DNA of 32,540 bases from the NCBI GenBank assembly GCA_903885555.1, contig CAISIV010000053.1:1-32540 (forward strand), in the 5' to 3' direction. Source of the DNA: an uncultured Hyphomicrobiales bacterium (GTDB lineage Bacteria; Pseudomonadota; Alphaproteobacteria; Rhizobiales; Xanthobacteraceae). The first letter of the stretch is position 1. Every line of letters starts with the position of its first letter. Positions 1 through 7,662 of the stretch are shown piece by piece. The translations under genes and the position numbers were made by a program. Under the pieces are notes generated by a model. It did no database searches. It was given only the letters and a program-made list of their open reading frames with translations, and was not told the DNA's origin.

Positions 1-1
1 C

Positions 2-571
2 AAGGCGCTCGGCGGCGTCATCCGCGACGAAGAACTGTCGGATTCGGTGTGGTCGATTGCGCGCGGCCGTTTCAACTGGCTGCTGATCAACCTTGGCACG
101 GCCTTTCTCGCATCGTCCGTGCTGGGCTTTTTCGAGGGGCAGTTGGAGAAAATGGTGGCGCTCGCCGTGCTGGCGCCGATTGTCGCCAGCCAGGGCGGCA
201 ATGCCACCACCCAGACCATGACGGTGGCGGTGCGTGCGCTCGCGACCCAGGCTTTGAGTGACGCCAATGCACGCCGGGTCATCATCCGCGAAGTTCTGGT
301 CGGCCTGCTCAACGGCATCGCCTTCGCCGTCATTACCGGCGTCGCGGCCTATGCCTGGTTCAGGGTGCCGGGGCTCGGCATCGTGATCGGGCTGGCCATG
401 ATCACCAATCTGGTCGCGGCCGCGGCCGGCGGCATCCTGATCCCGTTGGCGTTGCACCGCATGAAGTTCGACCCGGCGGTGGCGTCCAGCCCCTTTGTGA
501 CGACGGTCACCGATGTGGTCGGGTTTTTCTCGTTTTTGTCCATCGCAACCCTGTGGTTTGGGCTGAAATAG
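2..571 (+). CDS. mgtE: Magnesium transporter MgtE, C-terminal part (5' end outside window)
   Basis: This is the membrane half of an MgtE-type Mg2+ channel/transporter. The reading frame is open from base 2, so the cytoplasmic N and CBS domains lie upstream of the window. The visible 189 residues hold at least four hydrophobic segments. The family motif PIVASQGGNATTQ is present, and near the C-terminus TTVTDVVG contains the aspartate that corresponds to the pore Mg2+-binding Asp of MgtE. The protein ends FGLK with TAG at 569-571. It sits in the inner membrane and lets Mg2+ (possibly Co2+) into the cell. Gating by cytoplasmic Mg2+ is family knowledge and cannot be checked here because the sensing domain is missing from view. 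The next gene starts 107 bp downstream on the same strand and looks unrelated. The family call is secure. Confidence 0.93.
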   Translation, partial: KALGGVIRDEELSDSVWSIARGRFNWLLINLGTAFLASSVLGFFEGQLEKMVALAVLAPIVASQGGNATTQTMTVAVRALATQALSDANARRVIIREVLVGLLNGIAFAVITGVAAYAWFRVPGLGIVIGLAMITNLVAAAAGGILIPLALHRMKFDPAVASSPFVTTVTDVVGFFSFLSIATLWFGLK

Positions 572-678
572 CGCGGTTCCGTTGCCAGAAATGTCCGATT
601 ACTTTTCGTTCACCGTGTTTCCTGACCGACAATTAATGCTGAATCTCTATCCGTAATGCTGGGTCGCGGTGCGTAGGC

Positions 679-2592
679 GTGGGGCATTCGAGCGTGGTTG
701 GCGAGGTCAATACCGCAGCGCAGGGCGCAAGTCCGCGACGCTCACTGTTCGCCCGCTTCAAGCGGGGCGCGGCCCATGGTGACGCCGCGCGCCGCGCGCA
801 GGCGGCCCGCAAGTTTTCCGGCTCGAAACTGATCGCGGTGCTGGCGGTTTTGGCCATGGGCGCCACCGCATTGTGCGCGGGCGTCGGCTACGATCTGGCG
901 CGCCGCAGCGATGAAAACCTCTGGGCCGACCAGCGTGCCTCGCTGCGCAACGCCGTTTCCGAATTTCGCACTCTGTTCGGGCAGTCCGGACAACTCGATC
1001 CGCGCTTCGTGCGGATGGTCGAGCAAAGTACTGGGCTGCTCAATCTGAAATTCGAAGCCGAGCCGGAGCAGAACCAGCGCGAGATGCAGCCGGTGCTCGA
1101 CGGGCAGGGGCGCATCGCCGGCTTCTTTACCTGGGACAAGAATTATCCGGCGACGGATACGATGGACCGGCTGATGCCGCTGGTCATCGGCATCACTGCG
1201 TTGCTGATCGGCTTTGCCGGATTTTCGCTGTGGCAGTTGCGCAGCGCGCGCCGTGAACTCAAGGCGAGCGAAGAACTGGCGGCGCAAGCCGGCGACATCG
1301 ACAAGCTGACGGGCTTGCCCAACCACGCCAAGACGCTCGAATTGCTCGACCTAATGCTGGCCGAACGCGCCGACAACGAGATCACCACCTTCGCGGTGAT
1401 CGAGCTCGACGGCATGTCCGACGTCAACGCCGAACTCGGGGTGCTCGGCGGCGACGAATTGATCGTCTCGGTCGCCAATAGACTGCGCGACGCTTTGCCG
1501 GCGCATGCGCGCTGCGGCCGCATCGGCAGCGACGAATTCGCCATAACGTTCTCGGCGGACAATACCGTCGACGCCGAAGCCACGCTGCGCGGCATCGTCG
1601 CATCGGTCGTGCGCCCGCACTGGATCGACACCGTGGTACGGATCAGCGCCCACGCCGGCTTTGCACAGGCGCCCGGGCATGCCGCCACACGCGGTGAACT
1701 CACGCGTCGCGCCGAACTGGCATTGCGCGCCGCCGCCAAGAAGGGTGCCGGCGCCGTGGTGGTATTCACCCCCGCTATCGACACCGTTTCGACCGATCAG
1801 AAATTCATCCAGCGCGAATTGCCGCGCGCGCTGAGCGCGGGCGATCTGGAATTGCATTATCAGCCGATCGTCGCGGCGCAGGGCGGCCGCGTCGTCGGCG
1901 TCGAGGCGCTGCTGCGCTGGACCCATGCGACGCGGGGACCCATTGGTCCTGCGGTGTTCATTCCGGTGGCCGAGCAGATGGGCCTGATGGATTCACTCGG
2001 CGCCTTCGTGTTGCGCCGCGCGTTGAAAGAAGCCAAGCGCTGGCCGGAACTCTACGTGGCGGTCAATCTGTCGCCCTTGCAGGTGCGCGACCGCGCCATC
2101 GTCGATCTGGTGCGCTCGGCGCTGGACGAGAGCGGCGTACCGCCGTCGCGGTTGATGCTCGAGATCACCGAAGGCGTTTTGATCGACAACCCGGAAGAGA
2201 TGGTCAAGCGCATCGAGGACCTGCATGCGCTCGGCGTACGCATCGCGCTGGACGATTTCGGCTCGGGCTACTCGAACCTCGGCTATCTACAACGCTTCCC
2301 GCTCGACAAGCTCAAGATCGACCGCAGCTTCGTCATCGCGCTGGGCAACTCCGCCAATGGCGGCGTCATCATCCAGGCCATCGTGGCGCTCGGACGTGCG
2401 CTCGGCCTGTCGGTGCTGGTGGAAGGCGTCGAGACCGAACAGCAGCGCGTGCTGCTGCGGCTGGCCGGCTGCGATGAAATGCAGGGCTTCCTGTTCGCCA
2501 GGCCGGCGCCTGCCAGCACCATCGACCGGCTGCTGGAGCAGGCCAAGCGGTCGGCCCGTGCGCCGATGCCGGCCGAGGCCCTGACAGGCTGA
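679..2592 (+). CDS. Membrane-anchored GGDEF-EAL protein, probable c-di-GMP phosphodiesterase
   Basis: The 637-residue protein has two membrane segments (about residues 50-72 and 164-187) bracketing a roughly 90-residue periplasmic sensor region. A GGDEF domain (about 205-360) and an EAL domain (about 375-625) follow. The GGDEF signature reads GSDEF at 283-287, within GRIGSDEFAI, so the cyclase site is altered. The EAL domain looks intact: EALLRW at 409, NLSP, EITEG, DDFGSGYS at 525-532, KIDRSF, EGVET and QGF. This favours c-di-GMP hydrolysis, with the GGDEF domain degenerate or regulatory (perhaps GTP-binding); that is inference. A GGDELI string at 257-262 is not the active site. The GTG start at 679 is the first in frame and has no strong ribosome binding site. 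It stands alone between mgtE and ivd, so context does not reveal its signal. Confidence 0.9.
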   Translation: MGHSSVVGEVNTAAQGASPRRSLFARFKRGAAHGDAARRAQAARKFSGSKLIAVLAVLAMGATALCAGVGYDLARRSDENLWADQRASLRNAVSEFRTLFGQSGQLDPRFVRMVEQSTGLLNLKFEAEPEQNQREMQPVLDGQGRIAGFFTWDKNYPATDTMDRLMPLVIGITALLIGFAGFSLWQLRSARRELKASEELAAQAGDIDKLTGLPNHAKTLELLDLMLAERADNEITTFAVIELDGMSDVNAELGVLGGDELIVSVANRLRDALPAHARCGRIGSDEFAITFSADNTVDAEATLRGIVASVVRPHWIDTVVRISAHAGFAQAPGHAATRGELTRRAELALRAAAKKGAGAVVVFTPAIDTVSTDQKFIQRELPRALSAGDLELHYQPIVAAQGGRVVGVEALLRWTHATRGPIGPAVFIPVAEQMGLMDSLGAFVLRRALKEAKRWPELYVAVNLSPLQVRDRAIVDLVRSALDESGVPPSRLMLEITEGVLIDNPEEMVKRIEDLHALGVRIALDDFGSGYSNLGYLQRFPLDKLKIDRSFVIALGNSANGGVIIQAIVALGRALGLSVLVEGVETEQQRVLLRLAGCDEMQGFLFARPAPASTIDRLLEQAKRSARAPMPAEALTG

Positions 2593-2642
2593 CCGGCACG
2601 CGATAGAGTCTCCCGATAAAAATCGGCGTCCGAAGCGCCGCG

Positions 2643-2689
2643 CGCATGATCCCGAAAAGTGGGAACCGGTTTTCGGATCGGATCATGCG
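2643..2689. repeat. 47-bp intergenic palindromic repeat
   Basis: The outer arms CGCATGATC (2643-2651) and GATCATGCG (2681-2689) are perfect complements. An inner pair CCGAAAA / TTTTCGG (2652-2658 and 2670-2676) extends the stem around GTGGGAACCGG. I recall this as a dispersed palindrome seen between genes in many Bradyrhizobium-like genomes. It lies between the GGDEF-EAL gene and ivd, ending 23 bp before the ivd start codon, so it will be in or near the ivd leader. It could act as a weak terminator for the upstream gene. Confidence 0.75.
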
Positions 2690-2712
2690 TCAATAAAACG
2701 GGAGGCGGCTTT

Positions 2713-3885
2713 ATGATCCCCAATGCATGGGCGGGCTTCGATTTCGGTCTCGGTTCCGAGGCCGACATGCTGCGTCAATCGGTCAACAGCTTCGCCCAGG
2801 ATCGTATCGCGCCGCGCGCGGCGGCCATCGACCGCGACAATGTGTTCCCGCGCGACCTGTGGCCCGAAATGGGCGCGCTCGGCCTGCACGGTATAACCGT
2901 CGATGAAGAATATGGCGGGGCGGGGCTTGGCTATCTCGCGCACTGCGTGGCGATGGAAGAGATTTCCCGCGCCAGTGCCGCGGTCGGGCTGTCCTACGGC
3001 GCGCATTCAAATCTTTGCGTCAACCAGCTCAACCGCAACGGGACGGCGGAGCAGAAGCGCAAATATCTGCCCAAGCTGATATCCGGCGAGCACGTCGGCG
3101 CGCTGGCGATGTCCGAGCCGGGCGCCGGTTCCGACGTGGTGTCGATGCGCACGCGCGCCGACAAGGTCGGCGACCGCTACGTCCTCAACGGTTCGAAAAT
3201 GTGGATCACCAACGGCCCGCTCGCCGAGACGCTGGTGGTCTACGCCAAGACCGACCGCACCGCGGGCGCGCGCGGCATCACCGCCTTCATCATCGAGAAG
3301 ACGATGAAAGGTTTTGCACCGGCGCAGAAACTGGACAAGCTCGGCATGCGCGGCTCCGACACCAGCGAACTCGTGTTTACCGATTGCGAAGTGCCGGAGG
3401 AGAACGTGCTCGGCGCGGTCGGCAATGGCGTCAACGTGCTGATGTCGGGCCTCGACTTCGAGCGGGTCGTGCTGGCCGCCGGGCCCTTGGGCATCATGCA
3501 GGCCTGCATGGATGTGGTCGTGCCCTACGTTCACGAGCGCAAACAGTTCGGCCAGGCCATCGGCCAGTTCCAGCTGGTGCAGGCCAAGCTCGCCGACATG
3601 TATGTGACGATGAACGCCGCCAAGTCTTATGTGTACGCGGTGGCGCGCGCCTCGGACGAAGGGCGCATCACCCGCGAAGACGCCGCTGGCGCGATTCTGT
3701 TTGCCGCCGAAAAGGCAACCTGGATGGCGCTGGAAGCGATCCAGTGCCTCGGCGGCAACGGCTACATCAACGACTACGCCACCGGCCGCCTGCTGCGCGA
3801 CGCCAAGCTCTACGAGATCGGGGCGGGGACCAGCGAGATCAGGCGCATGCTGATCGGCCGCGAGATTTTCGAAAAGACGAAATGA
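2713..3885 (+). CDS. ivd: Isovaleryl-CoA dehydrogenase (leucine degradation)
   Basis: This 390-residue FAD acyl-CoA dehydrogenase should oxidise isovaleryl-CoA to 3-methylcrotonyl-CoA in the cytoplasm, passing electrons to ETF. It carries the family signature [12 protein letters not shown] (about 130-141) and KMWITNG. The catalytic glutamate is E250 in [10 protein letters not shown], the helix-G position used by isovaleryl-CoA dehydrogenases. The C-terminal [12 protein letters not shown] has glycine where straight-chain enzymes place their catalytic glutamate, which also supports isovaleryl specificity. The start is the ATG at 2713, preceded by GGGAGGCGG. A GTG at 2659 opens the same frame but lies inside the palindromic repeat. 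The product of this enzyme is the substrate of the carboxylase encoded at 16910-18517 and 28965-30923. The next gene overlaps the stop (ATGA). Confidence 0.93.
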   Translation: MIPNAWAGFDFGLGSEADMLRQSVNSFAQDRIAPRAAAIDRDNVFPRDLWPEMGALGLHGITVDEEYGGAGLGYLAHCVAMEEISRASAAVGLSYGAHSNLCVNQLNRNGTAEQKRKYLPKLISGEHVGALAMSEPGAGSDVVSMRTRADKVGDRYVLNGSKMWITNGPLAETLVVYAKTDRTAGARGITAFIIEKTMKGFAPAQKLDKLGMRGSDTSELVFTDCEVPEENVLGAVGNGVNVLMSGLDFERVVLAAGPLGIMQACMDVVVPYVHERKQFGQAIGQFQLVQAKLADMYVTMNAAKSYVYAVARASDEGRITREDAAGAILFAAEKATWMALEAIQCLGGNGYINDYATGRLLRDAKLYEIGAGTSEIRRMLIGREIFEKTK

Positions 3886-4076
3886 AACGCGAACTGGAAG
3901 AACTGGGCTGGAAGGGCCTGACGATCGCCAGCGTGTTTGTCGGCCTGTTCATCGGACTGGCGGTCGCGCCGGAACTGCCGTCCTGGGCGCCGTGGGCGAT
4001 TGGCATCGGCGTGGTCGCGCTGTTTGTCGCGGTGCTGGTCTTGAAGCGGTTCCGCAGGCCGAACGAGCCGCATTAA
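3882..4076 (+). CDS. Small two-helix membrane protein, unknown function
   Basis: The 64-residue product starts in an ATGA overlap with the ivd stop, so translation is probably coupled. It has a short charged N-terminus ([10 protein letters not shown]), a hydrophobic segment (about 12-30), a break ELPSWAP, a second hydrophobic segment (about 37-55) and a basic tail [10 protein letters not shown]. The pattern fits an inner-membrane hairpin with both ends in the cytoplasm. I recognise no family. A role in leucine degradation is not implied beyond the shared transcript. Confidence 0.75.
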   Translation: MKRELEELGWKGLTIASVFVGLFIGLAVAPELPSWAPWAIGIGVVALFVAVLVLKRFRRPNEPH

Positions 4077-4133
4077 CTTTTGCAAATCCCGAATCAGCTA
4101 GTTCATTGGCCCAGAGCAATCGGGAGAACGGCC

Positions 4134-4421
4134 ATGATGCGGGTGCGTCTGAAAGCCGATGGGCGGATCGTCGAGATCATGTCCGACGGCAGCGAAAAGA
4201 CCGTCGATCACAAGGACCCGGCCGCCTTCGTGCGCCACGTCCGTTCGCGCTGCAAACTGACCCAGGCGGCCTTCGCCAAAAAGATCGAAGTGCCGATCGA
4301 GACTGTGCGCAACTGGGAGCAGGGTAAGCGCTCACCGCGCGGTCCGGCCCGCGCACTGCTCAAGCTGATCGACAGCGCGCCGGAAGCGGCCTTCGCCGCA
4401 TTAGGTGGAAGTCGGCGCTGA
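4134..4421 (+). CDS. Small XRE/HTH DNA-binding protein (HigA/NadS-like), no toxin partner
   Basis: This 95-residue protein has an N-terminal strand-like section (RVRLKADGRIVEI) and a helix-turn-helix at about 46-72, with the recognition region in VPIETVRNWEQGKR. The pattern QAAFAKKI...TVRNWEQGKRSPRGPARALLKLI is typical of antitoxin-like regulators of the HigA/NadS group, which bind their own promoter. No RelE/HigB-like toxin gene is adjacent: a small membrane protein precedes it and pit converges from the other side. The start is the ATG at 4134, preceded by CGGGAGAACGGCC; the next codon is also ATG. A TTG at 4080 opens the frame but has no support. It may be a stand-alone regulator or an antitoxin that has lost its partner. 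Confidence 0.82.
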   Translation: MMRVRLKADGRIVEIMSDGSEKTVDHKDPAAFVRHVRSRCKLTQAAFAKKIEVPIETVRNWEQGKRSPRGPARALLKLIDSAPEAAFAALGGSRR

Positions 4422-4444
4422 CGCGCCTTTTGGGCGGCAGCCGG

Positions 4445-4484
4445 CGCTAAAAAGTCCGCCGATGCATGGGGAATGCACCGGCGG
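4445..4484 (-). terminator. Rho-independent terminator of pit
   Basis: The arms 4456-4467 and 4473-4484 form a 12-bp stem with one A-C mismatch and a 5-nt loop. Read on the minus strand the stem is followed by ACTTTTTAG, a short U-tract. It sits just beyond the pit stop codon and also separates pit from the convergent HTH gene. Confidence 0.6.
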
Positions 4485-4496
4485 CAGGGGGCATGC

Positions 4497-6116
4497 TTAG
4501 AAGATTTTGCTGAACACGAAGTACAGCGATCCCGACAGCAGCATTGCCGCCGGCAGCGTCAGCACCCAAGCCATCGCCAGATTGCGGATCGTCGACATCT
4601 GCAAACCGGAGCCGTTGGCCGCCATCGTGCCGGCGACGCCGGACGACAGCACGTGCGTGGTCGAGACCGGCAGGCCGAAATGGTCGGCGGCGAAGATCGT
4701 TCCAGCGGCCACCAGTTCGGCAGCGGCGCCTTGACCGTAGGTCAGATGCGTCTTGCCGATCTTTTCGCCGACGGTGATGACGATGCGCTTCCAGCCGATC
4801 ATGGTGCCGAGCCCCAGCGCGATCGCGACCGCGATCTTCACCCAGGTCGGGATGAACTTGGTCGACTTGTCGATCGAGCCTTTGTAGGCGTTGAGCGTCG
4901 CGACGTCCGCCTTCGACAGATCGGACTCCTTGTCTTTCATCAGGAACCGGATCGCTTCCGAGGTGAGGTACATATCGTTACGTGTGTTGCCGACAACCTC
5001 CGCCGGAATTTTCGAGACCGAACCGTAATCGGAAACCTGCTTGGAGATGTCGCGCAGCAGTGCAGCCAGAGAAGGATAAGTGCCTTCGTTGATCTGGTGT
5101 TGTGCAACATAAGCGGTCACCGCCGGGCGCGGATTGCCAAGCACGTTGTAGCCGGCAGCTTTGGACTCGACGACTTTCGCCGCCGCCTGCGCGGTCTGCT
5201 GGAATTCGATGACGGCGTTGTCGGGCAGAGCGCGGTTCAAAGCATAGGCCGTTGGCACGGTGCCGATCAGGATCAGCATGATGAGGCCCATGCCCTTCTG
5301 GCCGTCATTGGAGCCGTGCGCGAACGACACGCCGGTGCAGGTCAGGATCAGCAGGCTGCGGATCCACAGCGGCGGCGGCTTGTTGCCTTCGGGCGCCTGA
5401 TAGAGCTGCGGGCTCTTGACCAGCAGTTTCATCAACAGCAGCAGGCCCGCCGCGACCAGAAAGCCAACGAGGGGGGACAACAGCAGCGCGTAACCGATTT
5501 CAGTCGCCTTGCCCCAATCGACGCCCGACGTGCCGTCGCGTCCGCGCAGCAGCGCGTTGGCGACGCCAACGCCGATGATCGAGCCGATCAGCGTGTGCGA
5601 GCTGGAAGCGGGCAGGCCGAGATACCAGGTGCCGAGGTTCCACAGGATCGCGGCGATCAGCAGCGCGAACACCATGGCAAAGCCGGCGCCGCTGCCGACC
5701 TGGAGGATCAATTCCACCGGCAACAGCGAAATGATGCCGAACGCAACGGCGCCGCTGGACACCAGCACGCCAAGGAAATTGAAGAGGCCCGACCACATAA
5801 CGGCAAATTCCGCCGGTAGTGAGTGGGTGTAGATGACCGTTGCAACGGCATTGGCCGTGTCGTGGAAACCGTTGACGAATTCAAAGCCGAGCGCGATCAG
5901 CAGCGCCACGAACAGCAGGATGTAGGGCAGGTAGGTCGTGACTTTCGCGCCGGTCTGCTCGACGTCCGCGTACAGGCTGTAGGCGACAAACAGCAATCCA
6001 GCGGCAAGAACCCCCATGAAACCGATGAGGGTCAGCGGATTGAAGCCTTTGTCGAGGTTGGGCCGTTTGGACGGCATGGCCGGCTCAAGCGAGCCCGGCA
6101 AAGCGAAATCGGTCAT
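4497..6116 (-). CDS. pit: Low-affinity inorganic phosphate transporter, Pit family
   Basis: The 539-residue polytopic protein is a PiT-family (TC 2.A.20) proton/metal-phosphate symporter of the inner membrane. Both duplicated family signatures are visible: NGFHDTANAVATVIYT (about 82-97) and, in the second half, HGSNDGQKGMG. GLPASSSHTLIG and GLPVSTTHVLSSG are the paired SSSHT/STTHV elements. A hydrophilic stretch of about 130 residues between the halves is the usual cytoplasmic loop. The ATG at 6116 is preferred because GGGGGAG lies 6 nt upstream; a GTG one codon earlier is too close. The PhoU-like DUF47 partner often found beside pit is absent here. The upstream region has a Pho box at 6171-6188 and a hairpin over the ribosome binding site, so control by phosphate is likely. 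Confidence 0.95.
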   Translation of the reverse strand: MTDFALPGSLEPAMPSKRPNLDKGFNPLTLIGFMGVLAAGLLFVAYSLYADVEQTGAKVTTYLPYILLFVALLIALGFEFVNGFHDTANAVATVIYTHSLPAEFAVMWSGLFNFLGVLVSSGAVAFGIISLLPVELILQVGSGAGFAMVFALLIAAILWNLGTWYLGLPASSSHTLIGSIIGVGVANALLRGRDGTSGVDWGKATEIGYALLLSPLVGFLVAAGLLLLMKLLVKSPQLYQAPEGNKPPPLWIRSLLILTCTGVSFAHGSNDGQKGMGLIMLILIGTVPTAYALNRALPDNAVIEFQQTAQAAAKVVESKAAGYNVLGNPRPAVTAYVAQHQINEGTYPSLAALLRDISKQVSDYGSVSKIPAEVVGNTRNDMYLTSEAIRFLMKDKESDLSKADVATLNAYKGSIDKSTKFIPTWVKIAVAIALGLGTMIGWKRIVITVGEKIGKTHLTYGQGAAAELVAAGTIFAADHFGLPVSTTHVLSSGVAGTMAANGSGLQMSTIRNLAMAWVLTLPAAMLLSGSLYFVFSKIF

Positions 6117-6123
6117 CACACAC

Positions 6124-6144
6124 TCCCCCTATTGATGAGGGGGA
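6124..6144 (-). promoter_or_regulatory. Hairpin sequestering the pit ribosome binding site
   Basis: A 7-bp perfect stem (6124-6130 with 6138-6144) closes a 7-nt loop. On the pit transcript the downstream arm is the AGGGGGA run that serves as Shine-Dalgarno, 6 nt before the ATG. Folding would hide the ribosome binding site. Whether it acts as a control element (temperature, ligand or protein) or is incidental cannot be told from sequence. Confidence 0.5.
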
Positions 6145-6170
6145 ATGTCGTTAAGCACCATGACGCTAGG

Positions 6171-6188
6171 GTGACAGCGGTATGACAG
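6171..6188 (-). promoter_or_regulatory. Pho box (PhoB binding site) upstream of pit
   Basis: Read on the minus strand this is CTGTCAT-ACCG-CTGTCAC, matching the PhoB consensus CTGTCAT-N4-CTGTCAT at 13 of 14 defined positions. A weaker third 11-bp repeat, starting GCGTCAT, follows in register toward pit. The site is 55-72 bp before the pit start codon. In Sinorhizobium meliloti PhoB is reported to repress pit under phosphate limitation, so the site could mean repression or activation here. Confidence 0.72.
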
Positions 6189-6205
6189 TACAGCCGGAAG
6201 AAGGT

Positions 6206-7027
6206 CTAAGCCGCCAGCGGCCGTTGCGGACGATAGGCCGCGAGCCGCATCAGCACGTACATCGCAGCCAGCGTGCCGATATAGACCACGAGCTGAAGCT
6301 CAGTCGGCCGTTCGGTGTAACCGATCAGCGTGTGCAGCAATTTTCCAAAAATGCTGCTTTCCGACAAGACCCACGACGTATCCCAGACGGTGCGGCCGAG
6401 CACTTCGGCAAAGCCTGCGTTGTTGAGGAACTGCACCGACTGTGCCGCCATGCCGGCCGCCAGCAGCGCGATCAGCCAGCTTGTCACCGAGAAGATGTAA
6501 CGGTTGGGGATCGCGAGCAGGCCGTAATAGGTCAAGCCGGTGAAGGCCGCGCCCGCCGCGATGCCGAGTAGACCGCCGGCGAGCAGCGAATTGCCGGACG
6601 TGCCGGAGGCAAAGATTCCGTAGAGGAACAGCACCACTTCCGAACCTTCGCGCAGCACAGCGAGACCGACGACGATGGCGAGTGCGGTGAGGGGCTTGGC
6701 GCCTTCGCTGACAGCAGTGCCGATCGAGCGCATCTCGGCAGCAATTTCGCGGCCATGCCGCGCCATCCAGGCGTTGTGCCACATCAGCATGACGACCGCG
6801 ATGGCGAGCACGGCGGCGTTGAACAGTTCTTGTCCCGAGCCCTGGAAGGCTTGTGAGATCGCGCCGGCAAACAGCGCGACCACGGCGGCGCCCAAAATTC
6901 CGCCGCCGATGCCGATCATGATCCAGCGGCCGCGGCCGGCAACGCCTTGCGTCGCCGCCATCACGATGCCGACGATCAGGCCCGCTTCGAGGACTTCACG
7001 AAATACGATGATGAGTGCGCCAAGCAT
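6206..7027 (-). CDS. ftrC: FTR1-family iron permease (FtrC-like)
   Basis: The 273-residue inner-membrane protein has about seven hydrophobic segments and the two REXXE iron-binding motifs of the FTR1/EfeU family: REVLE at residues 10-14 and REGSE at 126-130. These glutamates pass iron through the membrane. The neighbour upstream in the same operon, 3 nt away, encodes a secreted cupredoxin-like protein. That pair matches FtrB-FtrC of the FtrABCD ferrous iron systems of Bordetella and Brucella. The FtrA (P19-like) and FtrD (polyferredoxin) genes are not next to it: pit lies downstream. The start is the ATG whose complement is 7025-7027. The family call is secure; the ftrC symbol rests on context. 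Confidence 0.9.
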   Translation of the reverse strand: MLGALIIVFREVLEAGLIVGIVMAATQGVAGRGRWIMIGIGGGILGAAVVALFAGAISQAFQGSGQELFNAAVLAIAVVMLMWHNAWMARHGREIAAEMRSIGTAVSEGAKPLTALAIVVGLAVLREGSEVVLFLYGIFASGTSGNSLLAGGLLGIAAGAAFTGLTYYGLLAIPNRYIFSVTSWLIALLAAGMAAQSVQFLNNAGFAEVLGRTVWDTSWVLSESSIFGKLLHTLIGYTERPTELQLVVYIGTLAAMYVLMRLAAYRPQRPLAA

Positions 7028-7030
7028 GAT

Positions 7031-7360
7031 TTATTCCGCGATCACCACGCCCTTGGCGGTGGCCTCATGAAACTCGCCGATGAAAGGGTACTTGCCGGGC
7101 GCCAGCGGACCGATCCGCACGGTGCCTCTGGAATTGCCGGCAATGACCTTCTCGACCTTGAGAATGTTGCTTTCGAATTCTTCCGCCGTGGCGTCCTCGT
7201 TGATCACGGTGATGACGATGCGCTGATTTACCGGAACCTTGAGCTCCGTCGGCGTGAATTTGTGGTCCTTGATCGTGAGCACATACTCCTGGGCCAGCAC
7301 GGGTGCGGGCGACAAGGTCACCAGGGCGGCAAAGCCGATCAGGATAAGAAGGCGGCGCAT
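7031..7360 (-). CDS. ftrB: Periplasmic cupredoxin-like iron-uptake protein (FtrB-like)
   Basis: The 109-residue protein has a cleavable signal peptide (cleavage about VLA|QEY at 23-24), so it should be periplasmic. The mature part is one cupredoxin fold: H33 in IKDHKFTP, the acidic EDATAEEFES stretch and H98 in GEFHEAT. There is no cysteine in the mature chain, so it cannot be a classical blue-copper site. The EEFES element resembles the cupredoxin domain of EfeO and of FtrB. It probably hands iron, with or without copper-dependent oxidation, to the permease encoded 3 nt downstream. The start codon has GGAGA 5 nt upstream. A candidate ICE/Irr box lies 70-86 bp ahead of the start. Confidence 0.85.
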   Translation of the reverse strand: MRRLLILIGFAALVTLSPAPVLAQEYVLTIKDHKFTPTELKVPVNQRIVITVINEDATAEEFESNILKVEKVIAGNSRGTVRIGPLAPGKYPFIGEFHEATAKGVVIAE

Positions 7361-7429
7361 GTGTTCTCCAGACTAGGTATCGGGCCTCACAAAAGCATTA
7401 AAACGAACCGATGCAAGTGCTGATTTCAG

Positions 7430-7446
7430 TCTTGAATTATTCCAAA
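7430..7446 (-). promoter_or_regulatory. Candidate Irr (ICE) box upstream of ftrBC
   Basis: The 17 bp read TCTTGAA-TTA-TTCCAAA. Against the rhizobial ICE consensus TTTAGAA-N3-TTCTAAA it matches 11 of 14 defined bases (5/7 left, 6/7 right). It lies 70-86 bp upstream of the ftrB start, a sensible operator position. AT-rich sequence gives such matches by chance, so this is a suggestion only. Confidence 0.35.
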
Positions 7447-7662
7447 CTAACAAGTGTCGCCAATAGCTTGACCCAACAAGTATTGTCGCGCTTTGCGATA
7501 AAACAACGCAGGCCATTTATTTAGCCGGTGCCCTGTGGCGGCCGCGAAAACTGCCATTCCGAGCCGGAAGCGGACCCCGTTGGCAGGGCGGCGACAAGCG
7601 GGCATTCTCCCGGCGCGAACCGACTGCCAGCCCAAACCAAAAAGACGTCCAAGGAGTTTGAA
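7447..7662. other. Gene-free stretch between ftrB and the first aldo-keto reductase
   Basis: Together with 7361-7446 this makes a 302-bp divergent intergenic region. Apart from the ICE-like site and the AAGGAG ribosome binding site at 7651-7656, I see no convincing promoter, hairpin or small gene. A GTG/ATG-opened extension of the downstream frame (from 7528) reads through here but has poor coding character. Confidence 0.5.

Noticed and set aside
257-300. Possible CRISPR, tRNA, rRNA or riboswitch in the window
   Set aside because: I looked throughout for regular repeats, cloverleaf features and preQ1 or other riboswitch cores (especially before queC and mgtE-side sequence) and found none; the coordinates given are only a placeholder near the left end.
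4473-5819. 448-codon plus-strand open frame opposite pit
   Set aside because: Exact antisense of a clear Pit transporter; the product is His/Arg/Gln-rich with no domain, as expected from the complement of G+C-rich codons.
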